From: an uncultured candidate division Zixibacteria bacterium
GTDB taxonomy: Bacteria; Zixibacteria; MSB-5A5; SM1-73
Assembly: GCA_903908285.1 (NCBI GenBank)
Contig: CAIVRH010000012.1
Location: 60,469 to 124,468, forward strand
Direction: 5' to 3'
Length of the DNA: 64,000 nucleotides
Made by a program: the position numbers and the translations under genes. Position 1 is the first letter of the stretch; each line of letters begins with the position of its first letter. Below the pieces are notes generated by a model. It had not been told where the DNA came from and searched no databases. It worked only from the letters and a program-made list of their open reading frames with translations. Positions 26,476-34,879 of the stretch are shown one piece after another.

Positions 26476-28099
26476 ATAAATATTCCCTCGGATCCGTTAT
26501 CTCCCCCCGGATGGCGGAAGCAGCAGCCATTGCCGGGCTGGCTAAATATACCTCCGAATCGGGCGAACCCATCCTCCCTTTGAAGTTTCGGTTGGTGGTG
26601 GCAAGGCACCTTTCACCTGCCGCCAAAATCCCCTCGTGAGCACCCAGGCAGGGACCGCAGCCGGGATTTAATATGACCGCTCCTGCATCCAAAAAGGCCT
26701 TCAAGAAACCCTTTTGCATGGCTTGGGAATATATGGTTCTGGTAGCAGGCAGAATCAGTATCCTCACATGCGGATTGACCTTCTCCCTTTTGAGAATCCT
26801 CGCCGCTATCTCCAAATCATCCAATCTACCGTTGGTACAAGAGCCCAGGACCACCTGATCGATCCTGATTCCTTTCAATTCTCCAATCGGCTTTACATTA
26901 TCCACATTATGGGGACAAGCCACCTGGGGCTCCAGCTTGCTCACTTCGTATTGAAATTCCTTTTCGAATATCGCTTCGTTGTCGGATAGAATCGGTGCAT
27001 ATCCCTGTTTGGTAACGGTAGAGAGATATTTTTGGGTGACTTTGTCAAACGGAACCACGGCGAATTTAGCTCCCATCTCCATGGAGAGATTACACAGGGT
27101 GAACCTCTCGGAGATCGACATCCTGGATACGGTCTCACCGTAGAATTCCACCGATTTATAGCTAGCCCCTTCCACCGTGAGCTGGCCGATGATATAGAGG
27201 ATCACGTCTTTGGCATAAACCCCCTTGGGAAGCTTTCCCTGAATGGTGATCTTGATCGTCTCCGGCACCCGCAGCCAGATCTTCCCGGTAGCCCAGACCA
27301 CTGCCATCTCCGTCGCGCCGATGCCGGTGGACAAAGCTCCTAGACAACCATAAGAGGTAGTATGAGAGTCGGTTCCTACTGCCAGTTCCCCCGGCAGAAT
27401 ATGCCCTTTCTCTATGATCACCTGATGGCAGATTCCTTCTTTTATATCATAGAAATTTTTTATTCCTTGTTCCTTCACGAATTCCCGGATCGATTTGTGG
27501 GCAGCGGCGGTTTTTTCCGATTCTGCCGGCGCCCGGTGATCTAAGGGGATCACGATCCTATCCGGATTCCACACTTTGGGGGGACCGATCTGTTTGAACT
27601 GCTTGATCACCAGACCCGCATTGTCGTGGCTCATGGCCAGGTCGGGCTCTACGTTGACGATTTCTCCAACCACGGTCTGTAATTTCCCAGCTTTGACCGC
27701 CAGAAGCTTTTGCGCTATGGTCAAACTTCCGGAATTCCTTTTGGTCATGATTCCCGGTCTGCCGGTGGAATTCGGTTGTCCTGCCAGCAGGAAATCGAGT
27801 TGCTGAAATTTGAGCACCCTGGGCTTTTCCAAAAAGCTATATTTCTTGCGCCATTTATAGAAGCCCGCCTTGGAGATGTCAAGTTTTTCCCCCGCCTTCT
27901 GGTCGTTGCCGTATCTTTCCCACAGGTCTTTTATCTCTTCCCGGGAGTATTTGGGAAAGGAGTACCTGCCGATGTTTTTCTTCCGGCGCCAGTAAGCTAC
28001 CAGGTATTCCGGCACGCCCCCCAAGGCTTCGCCGATCTTCTTATCGGTTTTGTATTTTTCCTGGAGCTTCAAAAGCTCCTCTTTGCGTGGAATTTTCAT
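26474..28099 (-). CDS. leuC: LeuC-type aconitase-family large subunit with N-terminal double-HTH extension
   Basis: Large, [4Fe-4S]-bearing subunit of 3-isopropylmalate dehydratase (or homoaconitase), 541 residues. The catalytic part begins near residue 123 (SGSLTIAQKLLAVKAGK). Cluster Cys are in VLGSCTNGR and NPGCGPCLGAHEG; substrate blocks AVGTDSHTTSYG and SHDNAG are intact. Residues 1-122 are extra: two related helical units, LLKLQEKYKTDKKIGEALGG and IKDLWERYGNDQKAGEKLD, each ending in W-R-x-K, the look of tandem helix-turn-helix motifs. ATG 28099 overlaps the HIT stop (ATGA). An internal start at Met118 is possible but has a weak site, and the extension is clearly protein-like. The partner LeuD is at 24742-25236. 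Confidence 0.85.
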   Translation of the reverse strand: MKIPRKEELLKLQEKYKTDKKIGEALGGVPEYLVAYWRRKKNIGRYSFPKYSREEIKDLWERYGNDQKAGEKLDISKAGFYKWRKKYSFLEKPRVLKFQQLDFLLAGQPNSTGRPGIMTKRNSGSLTIAQKLLAVKAGKLQTVVGEIVNVEPDLAMSHDNAGLVIKQFKQIGPPKVWNPDRIVIPLDHRAPAESEKTAAAHKSIREFVKEQGIKNFYDIKEGICHQVIIEKGHILPGELAVGTDSHTTSYGCLGALSTGIGATEMAVVWATGKIWLRVPETIKITIQGKLPKGVYAKDVILYIIGQLTVEGASYKSVEFYGETVSRMSISERFTLCNLSMEMGAKFAVVPFDKVTQKYLSTVTKQGYAPILSDNEAIFEKEFQYEVSKLEPQVACPHNVDNVKPIGELKGIRIDQVVLGSCTNGRLDDLEIAARILKREKVNPHVRILILPATRTIYSQAMQKGFLKAFLDAGAVILNPGCGPCLGAHEGILAAGERCLATTNRNFKGRMGSPDSEVYLASPAMAAASAIRGEITDPREYL

Positions 28100-28737
28100 A
28101 CTTCCGTCCGCCGTCCATTGTCCGCTGTCCGCCGCTTTTTTTCTCCGCTCCCTTCCCGCGATATCCCGCCTGCGCTCTCTTTAAAAACGCTTTTAAGAGG
28201 TTTTGCTGCGGACTGCGGACTTGTCCTGAGAGAAGTCGAAGGACGGCTGACTGCGGTCAGTTTTTTTAACTCTCTTTTTAAAACCCGGTAAACGTTGGAA
28301 AGGCTCATTGAGACCACCTTGGTTTCGGCCACCACCGGCATGAAGTTGGTGTCGCCTGACCAGCGGGGGACGATATGCAGATGAAGATGGTCGGCCACTC
28401 CCGCTCCCGAAATCTTCCCCAGGTTCATCCCCAGGTTTATCCCTTGAGGTTTCATTCCCTTCTTGATTGCTTTTATGCACAGTTGAGTGATCTTCATAAG
28501 CTCGTTGGTCTCATCTTCCTTCAGCTCTTCTAACTTACCTACATGACGAAAAGGAGCCACCATCAGATGTCCGGTGTTGTAAGGGTAGCGATTGAGGATG
28601 ACGAAACATTTTTCGCCCCGGTAAAGGATTAAATTCCTTGAGTCTTTGCTTTCCTTGGCGGTACTGCAAAGAAAACAACCCGGTTGTTTTTTACATAGGA
28701 TGAATTTCTCTCGCCACGGCGCCCAGAGCTTTTCCAA
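28096..28737 (-). CDS. HIT family nucleotide hydrolase/phosphorylase with repeat-derived tail
   Basis: Cytoplasmic HIT-domain protein. Residues 1-160 form a normal Ap4A-phosphorylase-like HIT unit: MEKLWAPWRE start, CFLC zinc-type pair, NRYPYNTGHLMVAP, and the catalytic triad HLHLH at residues 117-121 followed by IVPRW. Residues 161-213 (bases 28096-28257) are translated from intergenic repeats, for example RPSTSLRTSPQSA from the TCGACTTCTCTCAGGAC word and RTADNGRRTEV from the 30-nt GTCC repeat. The ORF now ends in ATGA overlap with leuC. The enzyme core should be functional; the tail is probably disordered and recently acquired. Confidence 0.88.
   Translation of the reverse strand: MEKLWAPWREKFILCKKQPGCFLCSTAKESKDSRNLILYRGEKCFVILNRYPYNTGHLMVAPFRHVGKLEELKEDETNELMKITQLCIKAIKKGMKPQGINLGMNLGKISGAGVADHLHLHIVPRWSGDTNFMPVVAETKVVSMSLSNVYRVLKRELKKLTAVSRPSTSLRTSPQSAAKPLKSVFKESAGGISREGSGEKKRRTADNGRRTEV
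28106..28262. repeat. 30-nt GTCC repeat plus TCGAAGGAC repeat inside the HIT gene 3' end
   Basis: A 30-nt unit at 28106-28135 matches those at 38542-38571, 38593-38622 and (reverse) 40295-40324. At 28200-28262 the words GCGGACTGCGGAC, TGTCCTGAGAGAAGTCGAAGG and GGCTGACTGCGG recall the composite repeats at 14.2 and 17.9 kb. Confidence 0.7.
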
Positions 28738-29067
28738 ATGAACTCCTTGATGTTTCGTTTTATCTCATCATTATATCAATATATTATGAAAATCTCGATT
28801 ATTCAAGATTTTTTCTTAAGCTATTGATCTGATTATTAGGATTATGCCAATCTAACTTAAAGGAGGAACATCCTTTTATTCTCTTGTAAGCACCTCAAAG
28901 GCAAACACTTAGTGAGAATTGAATTGACTAAGAGACCCGAATGAGCCGGTTCTCTAATCCAAAGCTACAATAAAGGGACATTCCCTTATATTTCCACTTC
29001 ATTGGAGCAGTTATAAATGAATTGTTTTCACTTCTGTCCAAGAGTCTGGGAATTCGTTTCGCATTAC
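28738..29067. other. Intergenic region, no gene seen
   Basis: 330 bp, AT-rich, upstream of the HIT gene. Only weak hairpins are seen, such as AAGGGA-CAT-TCCCTT at about 28974-28988 and AAAGGAGGAACATCCTTTT near 28858. No ORF or strong promoter could be supported. Confidence 0.4.
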
Positions 29068-31023
29068 CTATTCCGTCTTGGTAAGAACAACGAATGAGTG
29101 GTCGGCTTGATAAATCTTGCCCAGAAACGTTTTGTACTCTTCGAATCCTTCAGGTTGAATCAGGCGTTGGGTTATGGTTTTGATTCGTTTATAGGTTAAT
29201 CTGTTTGCATCTATTTGGTATTGGGTTTGAAATGAACCATAAGGGGATTTGATATCCAGTTTCTCCGGCACCGCATTTACCGTCAGATTCTCAGGAAAAT
29301 CTAAAATCACCTCATCCTCGGTGGTATAGGCATATTGATTGTTCACCGGATACTTCCGCACCTTTTCTTTGGGAATGTCCTCGGCATCGACCCGGGAAAA
29401 CAGGTTCGGATTCAACAGCAGGTCCTTTCCGGATTTCGTAGGATATTGGATTAACCTAGCGGTAAATCCCACGGCAAAAGGAACGTCCAGGGTGGAAACT
29501 TTTTCAAAATCATAACTGATCAAAGCAAAGTTGGGGGCATACCTGCCGATCAAACGGCCCATCCATTCTTTTTTTTCACCCGCGGTGGATGAGTTCAAAA
29601 ACTCGCGATAATATGACTCGAAGTTACCGGTAGCTCCCAAGTACCCTTTAATCTCCAATGATCCATCTGACCCAAGCTCAGCCTGAATTGAACTATGGAT
29701 TTTATTCTCCTCAGCTGAACTGGTCGGCGTTTTCACCATAATCGAAGAATCATCCCTCACCACCAGAACTTGGCATCCTTCATCCTGCCAGGGCAATTCC
29801 CCAAATGGGCAATAACTACAGGTGCAATCCAGCCACAGTGACTCCGATTCCAGCGGAACAAAAGTTATACAGTGGTTGAATTGATGAGAGGGAAAATCGA
29901 TCAGTACTGTCCCTTCGGATTGAGTCCTGATCAGGACGGGATAGGCTTTTATGTCGTTTGATCTCAACATGGCAATGAATAAAGTAGATAAATCTTTACA
30001 GTCACCATAGCAAGTTGACGCTACCGATTCGGCCTCCCGGGGTTGCCATCCGCTGATGCCCAATGTTATTTCCACATAACGCATCTGGCGCTGGATATAT
30101 TGATACAGCACCTTCACTTTGTCTTTATCCCGGGTGAGGTCTTTCACTAATCCTCTAAACAAAGCCTGGTTGGATGGAGATAGAATGTATTGCTTCTCTG
30201 CCAGGGTCGAGTACCACTTCCCTAATGCATTCCACGATTCGGTAGATCCGGAATAGTTCCCGACTTTAAATCTGTCCGGAGCAAAAGCAACCGAGATAAG
30301 ACAGTCTTTTTCTGGAGGCATATCCTGCTCCTCCTTGAAAGGAGGGAGTTCCTGCAAGTCAAAAATGATCTGTCGGTTTCCCCACTTCTTATTTTCAACC
30401 GGTTCTATCGATAGGTTGCGCGTATACATCTTAAATCCAAAATCCTTTGGCAGAGACAAGACATAAACAGAATGCCTTACCGGGATATCCATCTGGGGAT
30501 ACCAATCCCTACAGAAAAAAAGACTTTTATAATCGATCTCGTAACTGTATTCCAATACATAGGGGAACGTGGTTGCAGTCAGATTAAAATGTTTTTCTTT
30601 AGCATCGGAATATAGCTGGTATCGTGAAAAAAGTGACGACTCTTTTATTTCTTCTTTCTTCAGTTTCTTCAAAGATTTACCATCGGTGGTCTTCACCTCA
30701 GCTAAAATTTTGTCAGCTGTTAAGAATTTAGTAAAAGGCAGATAAACGTCTCCATGTTTTGTCCCGTTCTGGTTGTATACTGTGAAAATCCTATGCACTC
30801 GCATCACCGCATGATTATCACTAAGCACCGTGAACTCCTGCTCGTCCAGTTCGCAAACCGCGCCTTTCTCTTTTTTCTCCTCCTCGGACACGAAATCAAT
30901 TCCCCAGGTTAGGGTAAAGTTACCCCCGACCAAAAAGAACCAGATCAATAGACTACAGGGAAATATATAACATGTATGATTCACCCTGGATATAAGCTTT
31001 CGAAATAGATATTTCTTGATCAA
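29068..31023 (-). CDS. DUF3857/transglutaminase-like protein, exported, catalytic triad present
   Basis: 651-residue exported protein. A hydrophobic signal (about 18-38, CSLLIWFFLVGGNFTLTWG) is followed by a beta-rich DUF3857-like domain (about 60-260) and a transglutaminase-like domain (about 290-420). The triad is present: Cys in STCYGDCKDLSTLF (about residue 341), His in HQFNHC, Asp in LWLDCT. The last 200 residues are another beta domain. The start is TTG 31023; GGAGG lies nine bases upstream and no ATG fits. It follows a paralogue by 41 bp, and both are read from the strong promoter at 33089-33117. Peptidase or crosslinking activity cannot be told apart. Confidence 0.8.
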   Translation of the reverse strand: MIKKYLFRKLISRVNHTCYIFPCSLLIWFFLVGGNFTLTWGIDFVSEEEKKEKGAVCELDEQEFTVLSDNHAVMRVHRIFTVYNQNGTKHGDVYLPFTKFLTADKILAEVKTTDGKSLKKLKKEEIKESSLFSRYQLYSDAKEKHFNLTATTFPYVLEYSYEIDYKSLFFCRDWYPQMDIPVRHSVYVLSLPKDFGFKMYTRNLSIEPVENKKWGNRQIIFDLQELPPFKEEQDMPPEKDCLISVAFAPDRFKVGNYSGSTESWNALGKWYSTLAEKQYILSPSNQALFRGLVKDLTRDKDKVKVLYQYIQRQMRYVEITLGISGWQPREAESVASTCYGDCKDLSTLFIAMLRSNDIKAYPVLIRTQSEGTVLIDFPSHQFNHCITFVPLESESLWLDCTCSYCPFGELPWQDEGCQVLVVRDDSSIMVKTPTSSAEENKIHSSIQAELGSDGSLEIKGYLGATGNFESYYREFLNSSTAGEKKEWMGRLIGRYAPNFALISYDFEKVSTLDVPFAVGFTARLIQYPTKSGKDLLLNPNLFSRVDAEDIPKEKVRKYPVNNQYAYTTEDEVILDFPENLTVNAVPEKLDIKSPYGSFQTQYQIDANRLTYKRIKTITQRLIQPEGFEEYKTFLGKIYQADHSFVVLTKTE

Positions 31024-31064
31024 ACTATGATCCCTCCCTATTGTTTTAAGCTACCGCTTAGAGT

Positions 31065-32999
31065 TTACTTTCCATCTTTAACTAACGTGATCACCAGTTG
31101 ATCTGCGCTCACCACCTCTTGAAAGAAATTACGCAACATCCGATATTGAGCCACGGGAAAAGTTAGCAGGTTAATGGTCAGCTGCCTATGACATTTAATG
31201 TGATCACCCTCTGCCAAAAACGTCCGGCTGAACTTCCCTCCTGGAATTTCGCTGGAGGCATTGGTCGGGAGTTCTTTCACCATAAATCCGTTCGGGAGCT
31301 GCAATTCCGTATCCTCAATCCGGGTGAAAGTATAAGGGAAATCTATGGAGAACTGTCGACTTTCGCTGTTAAACGGATTTGATTCCAGAGCCATAAAGAG
31401 GGTGGGATTTACATAAGCCACCTCGCCACCCAGCGAAGCAAAGGAAGAAGCGGAAAAAGAGACATTCAGATCAAAAGGTTGATATATGCTATCCAGGGGA
31501 GAAGTGGTGATGGTGTCCGGCAACGCATTGGGAACCTGGTTGAGTAGCTCTTGTTTGACATATTCATTCTTTCCGTCTTTTTCTATCTTCTCGCGGGCGT
31601 AAATGCCGATATAGCCGTGGAAATCAACCGTAGTAGTGCACGCCAGCCCTCCATCTTCCCTCAACCTGGCTTTAGTGGTAATATATTCTAAGCTATAATC
31701 ATTAACCGGAGTAATTTTTATCAGACCACTTTCATTAACTTTGAGCAGGAGCCCATAATCTACCACATCCTTCTCCGGAAGCATTCCAAAGGGATAGTAT
31801 TTGTTGATAGCATCCAAAAACCAGTACCGGCCATCGATCGTGGCTCTGACGATCAAATGGTTGAACTGAATCCTTCCCGGCTTTTCTTTTAAGATCTTAC
31901 CGTAATTCCGGGTGCTAATCAAAACCGGGTCTGCCACAATACCGGCGGATTTCATCAACCTGAGCAGGAGAAGGTTAATCTCGGTGGCGGTTCCCTCCCG
32001 GCTGGTCAATATCTTCTTAAAATCTTTTTCGTAAATGCGATAAACACCTCGTTCTTCGTTCCAATGGATGTCCTTAAGCACAAAGTTATAGATACTTTCC
32101 GCTTTGGCTGAGTCTGTGGTCAAACCTAAAGTCAACTCCGAGGATTTTTCCTTAATCTTTGTCGTATCACATTCTATACTTTTGAAAACAGTGTCTATCG
32201 ATTTCCCCCACTCTATCCAATTGGTTTTGGCATAAGTATCATGGGTGCTTAAGAATTGATTCTCAAAATCATAACCTGAATACTCAAAATAGATAGCGGT
32301 GCGATAATCGTTTATGCAGGTGACATAAGGCTCTGGTTTGATCGGAGGGACGTTCTCCAAAACCCAGGTATAAACCTTCCCGCTGGTCGTATCCGCTGTT
32401 TGGGGCTCGGTCTTCTCTGATCTCGGGTTTTTGAAGAAGTAAGAATATAAATGGCTGTGAGAGTAATAATATCCTCTTGACCCCTCCAGGACCAAGGTAA
32501 ATTGAGATCGTTTGGTAAAGATCTCATTCTGGAAATACCATGGTTCCAGAAAAATATTGTTAGACTTCCGGTAACGGTATTCAAACACACACCCTTCTTC
32601 CACCCCGGGCAAAGCAAACACCAACACGTTTAGGCCCTCCTCCCCTTTCTTTGTGAAAACCTCTTTTGGATTCAAGCAGTATTTCTTTCCATCTTTGGTG
32701 TAGGTACACCCTTCCAGATCCTCGATTTTTTCGATTTTATAGAACGGTATGGAGATATTGGCGAATGAGGTTCCTCTTTTGGTGAAAACCTTAACCCTTT
32801 TGTGTTGTGCGAAAGCTTCTGGAGATATCGCTCCTATGTCAAACAAGATAACCGCGTCAGCGGTCGAGTCTTCCGGCAGGTAACTCATCCCCAATTCTTC
32901 TGGGCTGACTTTCCCGAATTCGTTGCCAGATAGCTCTGCATAAGATCTGGAAACCAAGATCAGCATTAGAATGCAAAACAAAGCTTTAAATTTCGACAC
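31065..32999 (-). CDS. DUF3857/transglutaminase-like protein, exported, catalytic Cys lost
   Basis: 644-residue paralogue of the downstream gene with the same three-part plan: signal peptide KALFCILMLILVSRSYA, DUF3857-like domain, transglutaminase-like fold, C-terminal beta domain. In the place of GDCKDLSTL it reads GTATEINLL (about residue 336), so the nucleophile Cys is Ala. The His (IQFNHL) and Asp (WFLDAI) remain. It is therefore probably a structural or binding pseudo-enzyme acting beside the active paralogue. The start is GTG 32999 with AGGAGG six bases upstream. It is first in the two-gene operon. Confidence 0.78.
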   Translation of the reverse strand: MSKFKALFCILMLILVSRSYAELSGNEFGKVSPEELGMSYLPEDSTADAVILFDIGAISPEAFAQHKRVKVFTKRGTSFANISIPFYKIEKIEDLEGCTYTKDGKKYCLNPKEVFTKKGEEGLNVLVFALPGVEEGCVFEYRYRKSNNIFLEPWYFQNEIFTKRSQFTLVLEGSRGYYYSHSHLYSYFFKNPRSEKTEPQTADTTSGKVYTWVLENVPPIKPEPYVTCINDYRTAIYFEYSGYDFENQFLSTHDTYAKTNWIEWGKSIDTVFKSIECDTTKIKEKSSELTLGLTTDSAKAESIYNFVLKDIHWNEERGVYRIYEKDFKKILTSREGTATEINLLLLRLMKSAGIVADPVLISTRNYGKILKEKPGRIQFNHLIVRATIDGRYWFLDAINKYYPFGMLPEKDVVDYGLLLKVNESGLIKITPVNDYSLEYITTKARLREDGGLACTTTVDFHGYIGIYAREKIEKDGKNEYVKQELLNQVPNALPDTITTSPLDSIYQPFDLNVSFSASSFASLGGEVAYVNPTLFMALESNPFNSESRQFSIDFPYTFTRIEDTELQLPNGFMVKELPTNASSEIPGGKFSRTFLAEGDHIKCHRQLTINLLTFPVAQYRMLRNFFQEVVSADQLVITLVKDGK

Positions 33000-33088
33000 A
33001 CAAGCCTCCTCAGGTTAAATCTCCGCAAGCGAAGATCAAATTAACCCAAATGGTTTTAGCTCCCTGTACGCTTGTTTATTTCAATGCC

Positions 33089-33117
33089 ATTATAGGCTAT
33101 CTTGACTTAGATGTCAA
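33089..33117 (-). promoter_or_regulatory. Perfect consensus sigma-70 promoter (minus strand)
   Basis: Read on the minus strand: TTGACA (33117-33112), exactly 17 bp, TATAAT (33094-33089). It lies 90 bp upstream of GTG 32999 and should drive the transglutaminase-like operon strongly. Confidence 0.8.
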
Positions 33118-33155
33118 TAAATTATTGCACATTTACCCAGAGGAAAAAGTTTTTA

Positions 33156-33184
33156 TTGACAAACATATTCTTTTGCAATAAATT
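33156..33184 (+). promoter_or_regulatory. sigma-70 promoter of the manC-like operon
   Basis: TTGACA (33156-33161), 17 bp, TAAATT (33179-33184), 75 bp before TTG 33259. It is back to back with the minus-strand promoter; the -35 boxes are 38 bp apart. Confidence 0.65.
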
Positions 33185-33258
33185 GTCCCCCAGTCAGGCA
33201 AACCAACTAAGATAGGTTAGGCTATTTCAATTATAACCCTTTTTTCGGGGGTGAGGTT

Positions 33259-34338
33259 TTGAACTACGCAGTCATATTAGCCGGTGGAAAGGGAGAAAGA
33301 TTCTGGCCCCTATCCCGCGTCCAGCATCCCAAACAGCTATTGCACATTACGTCCCAGAAGACCATGCTCCAGGAAACCATCGACCGGGTCAAGGATTTCA
33401 TCCCGGTGGAAAAAACCCTGGTGGTTACCGGAGAGAACATAAAAAAGGTGATCTTGGAGCAGGTGAATTATCTTAAGGAAAGTAATTTGCTGGTGGAACC
33501 CTCCATGCGCAGCACCTGTGCGGCCATCGGGCTGGCGGCGGTGCATTTACATCGGATCGATCCCCTCGCCACCATGGTGGTTCTCTCCTCCGATCACGTG
33601 ATCCGGCCCAAAGAACAGTTGCTGAGGATTTTGGAGGTGGGAACCAAATTGGCTCGCGAGGGAGAGTTTTTGATCACCATCGGCATCACCCCCACCCGGG
33701 CCGATACGGCTTACGGTTATATCGAATTCTCGGAACCGTACGATATCACGGGGGACATTCCGGTTTATAAGATCAAGGAGTTCAAGGAGAAGCCCAATCG
33801 GATCAAAGCCCAGGAATATTATTATGACCGGCAGCATCTGTGGAACAGCGGCATGTTCATCTGGACCGCTTCCACCATACTGGATTCGATAAAGCGGTAT
33901 ATGCCTGAGATGTACCAGGCGCTGGAGGAATATTCCCCCCAGTTGGGCACTAAAAATGAAGAGAAAGCCAGAGTCGAACTATACCAAAAACTGGACAACA
34001 TCTCCATAGACTGTGCGGTTTTGGAGAGAGCGGAAAACGCATTGGTGATAAAGGGGGATTTGATCTGGGATGATATCGGCTCCTGGCTGGCTTTGGATAG
34101 AGTAAAAGAGAAGGATTCCGACCACAACGTGATCCTGGGTAAGGCCAAAGCCATCAACACCTACGAGACCACCATCGTTAACGACTCGGACGGCATCATT
34201 GCCACCCTGGGGGTCTCCGACTTAGTGATCGTGAAAACCGACGATATCGTTTTTGTGGCTCACAAGACCAAGGTCCAGGACGTGAAAAATCTTTTGGCAG
34301 AATTCTCCCAGGATAAGGACATGGAACAGTATCTATGA
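33259..34338 (+). CDS. manC: Mannose-1-phosphate guanylyltransferase
   Basis: Cytoplasmic GDP-mannose synthase (mannose-1-phosphate plus GTP), 359 residues, the single-domain form without a fused isomerase. The nucleotide motif is ILAGGKGERFWPLSR, with HPKQLL right after; LSSDHVI is the metal-site strand; FKEKPNRIKA and LWNSGMFIW are the sugar-binding blocks; the C-terminus has the short beta-helix. The start is TTG 33259, fixed by GGGGGTGAGG close upstream and by the exact motif start. It overlaps the next gene by ATGA. Product feeds polysaccharide or glycoprotein synthesis. Confidence 0.92.
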   Translation: MNYAVILAGGKGERFWPLSRVQHPKQLLHITSQKTMLQETIDRVKDFIPVEKTLVVTGENIKKVILEQVNYLKESNLLVEPSMRSTCAAIGLAAVHLHRIDPLATMVVLSSDHVIRPKEQLLRILEVGTKLAREGEFLITIGITPTRADTAYGYIEFSEPYDITGDIPVYKIKEFKEKPNRIKAQEYYYDRQHLWNSGMFIWTASTILDSIKRYMPEMYQALEEYSPQLGTKNEEKARVELYQKLDNISIDCAVLERAENALVIKGDLIWDDIGSWLALDRVKEKDSDHNVILGKAKAINTYETTIVNDSDGIIATLGVSDLVIVKTDDIVFVAHKTKVQDVKNLLAEFSQDKDMEQYL

Positions 34339-34844
34339 AAAGGACAAGAATCCATTACTGTTTTCAAATTTGGATAATCTGCACACTTCTTGGTCTTAGC
34401 ATCTCCGGCTGCGCTCTCTGGTCCGGAGGGGCTACCCGGGAGGATCCCCGGACCAAAGGAGAAAAACACCACCCGCCTTTGGGTTATCCCCAGGACCGGG
34501 AAATCGTTACCGGAAAGGAATCCCCCCGGAAGGAACAGCCGGGTGAACCGGATGCGGATCAGAAAAGTAAATCCCGGGAACTGGAAAAAGGAAAAGCTTC
34601 CTTCCCGCGAAAAGTCTATCGGGTGCAGTTCTTTGCCACCCAGTATCCGGATGAAGCCTCCAAAGTGAGCGAATCTGTGAAAAATCAGCTTTCGGAAAAC
34701 ACTTACATAGACTATAAAGCCCCTTACTACTGGGTCAGGGTGGGAGATTGTGTCTCCAAAGAAGAGGCGGAATTACTATTGGAGAAAATGAGAAACTTGG
34801 GATACCAGGAAAGCTGGGTGGTGGAGGCAAAAATAGAACCGTAA
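34335..34844 (+). CDS. SPOR-domain lipoprotein
   Basis: 169-residue predicted lipoprotein. The signal ends in a lipobox ISGC at about residue 26. A low-complexity, charged linker (about 35-90, rich in Lys, Glu, Pro) leads to a C-terminal SPOR domain: YRVQFFATQYPDEAS, then APYYWVRVGDCVSKEEAELL and GYQESWVV. SPOR domains bind septal peptidoglycan lacking stem peptides, so a role at the division site is likely. The ATG overlaps the manC stop by four bases, so it is translationally coupled. Confidence 0.82.
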   Translation: MKRTRIHYCFQIWIICTLLGLSISGCALWSGGATREDPRTKGEKHHPPLGYPQDREIVTGKESPRKEQPGEPDADQKSKSRELEKGKASFPRKVYRVQFFATQYPDEASKVSESVKNQLSENTYIDYKAPYYWVRVGDCVSKEEAELLLEKMRNLGYQESWVVEAKIEP

Positions 34845-34879
34845 CATTTCCTTCAAAAAACAAAATACAAGGATGTAAT

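Noticed and set aside
27710..28291. 193-codon plus-strand ORF opposite leuC and the HIT gene
   Set aside because: Opposite strand of two well-supported genes; it contains repeat-derived residues and no domain.
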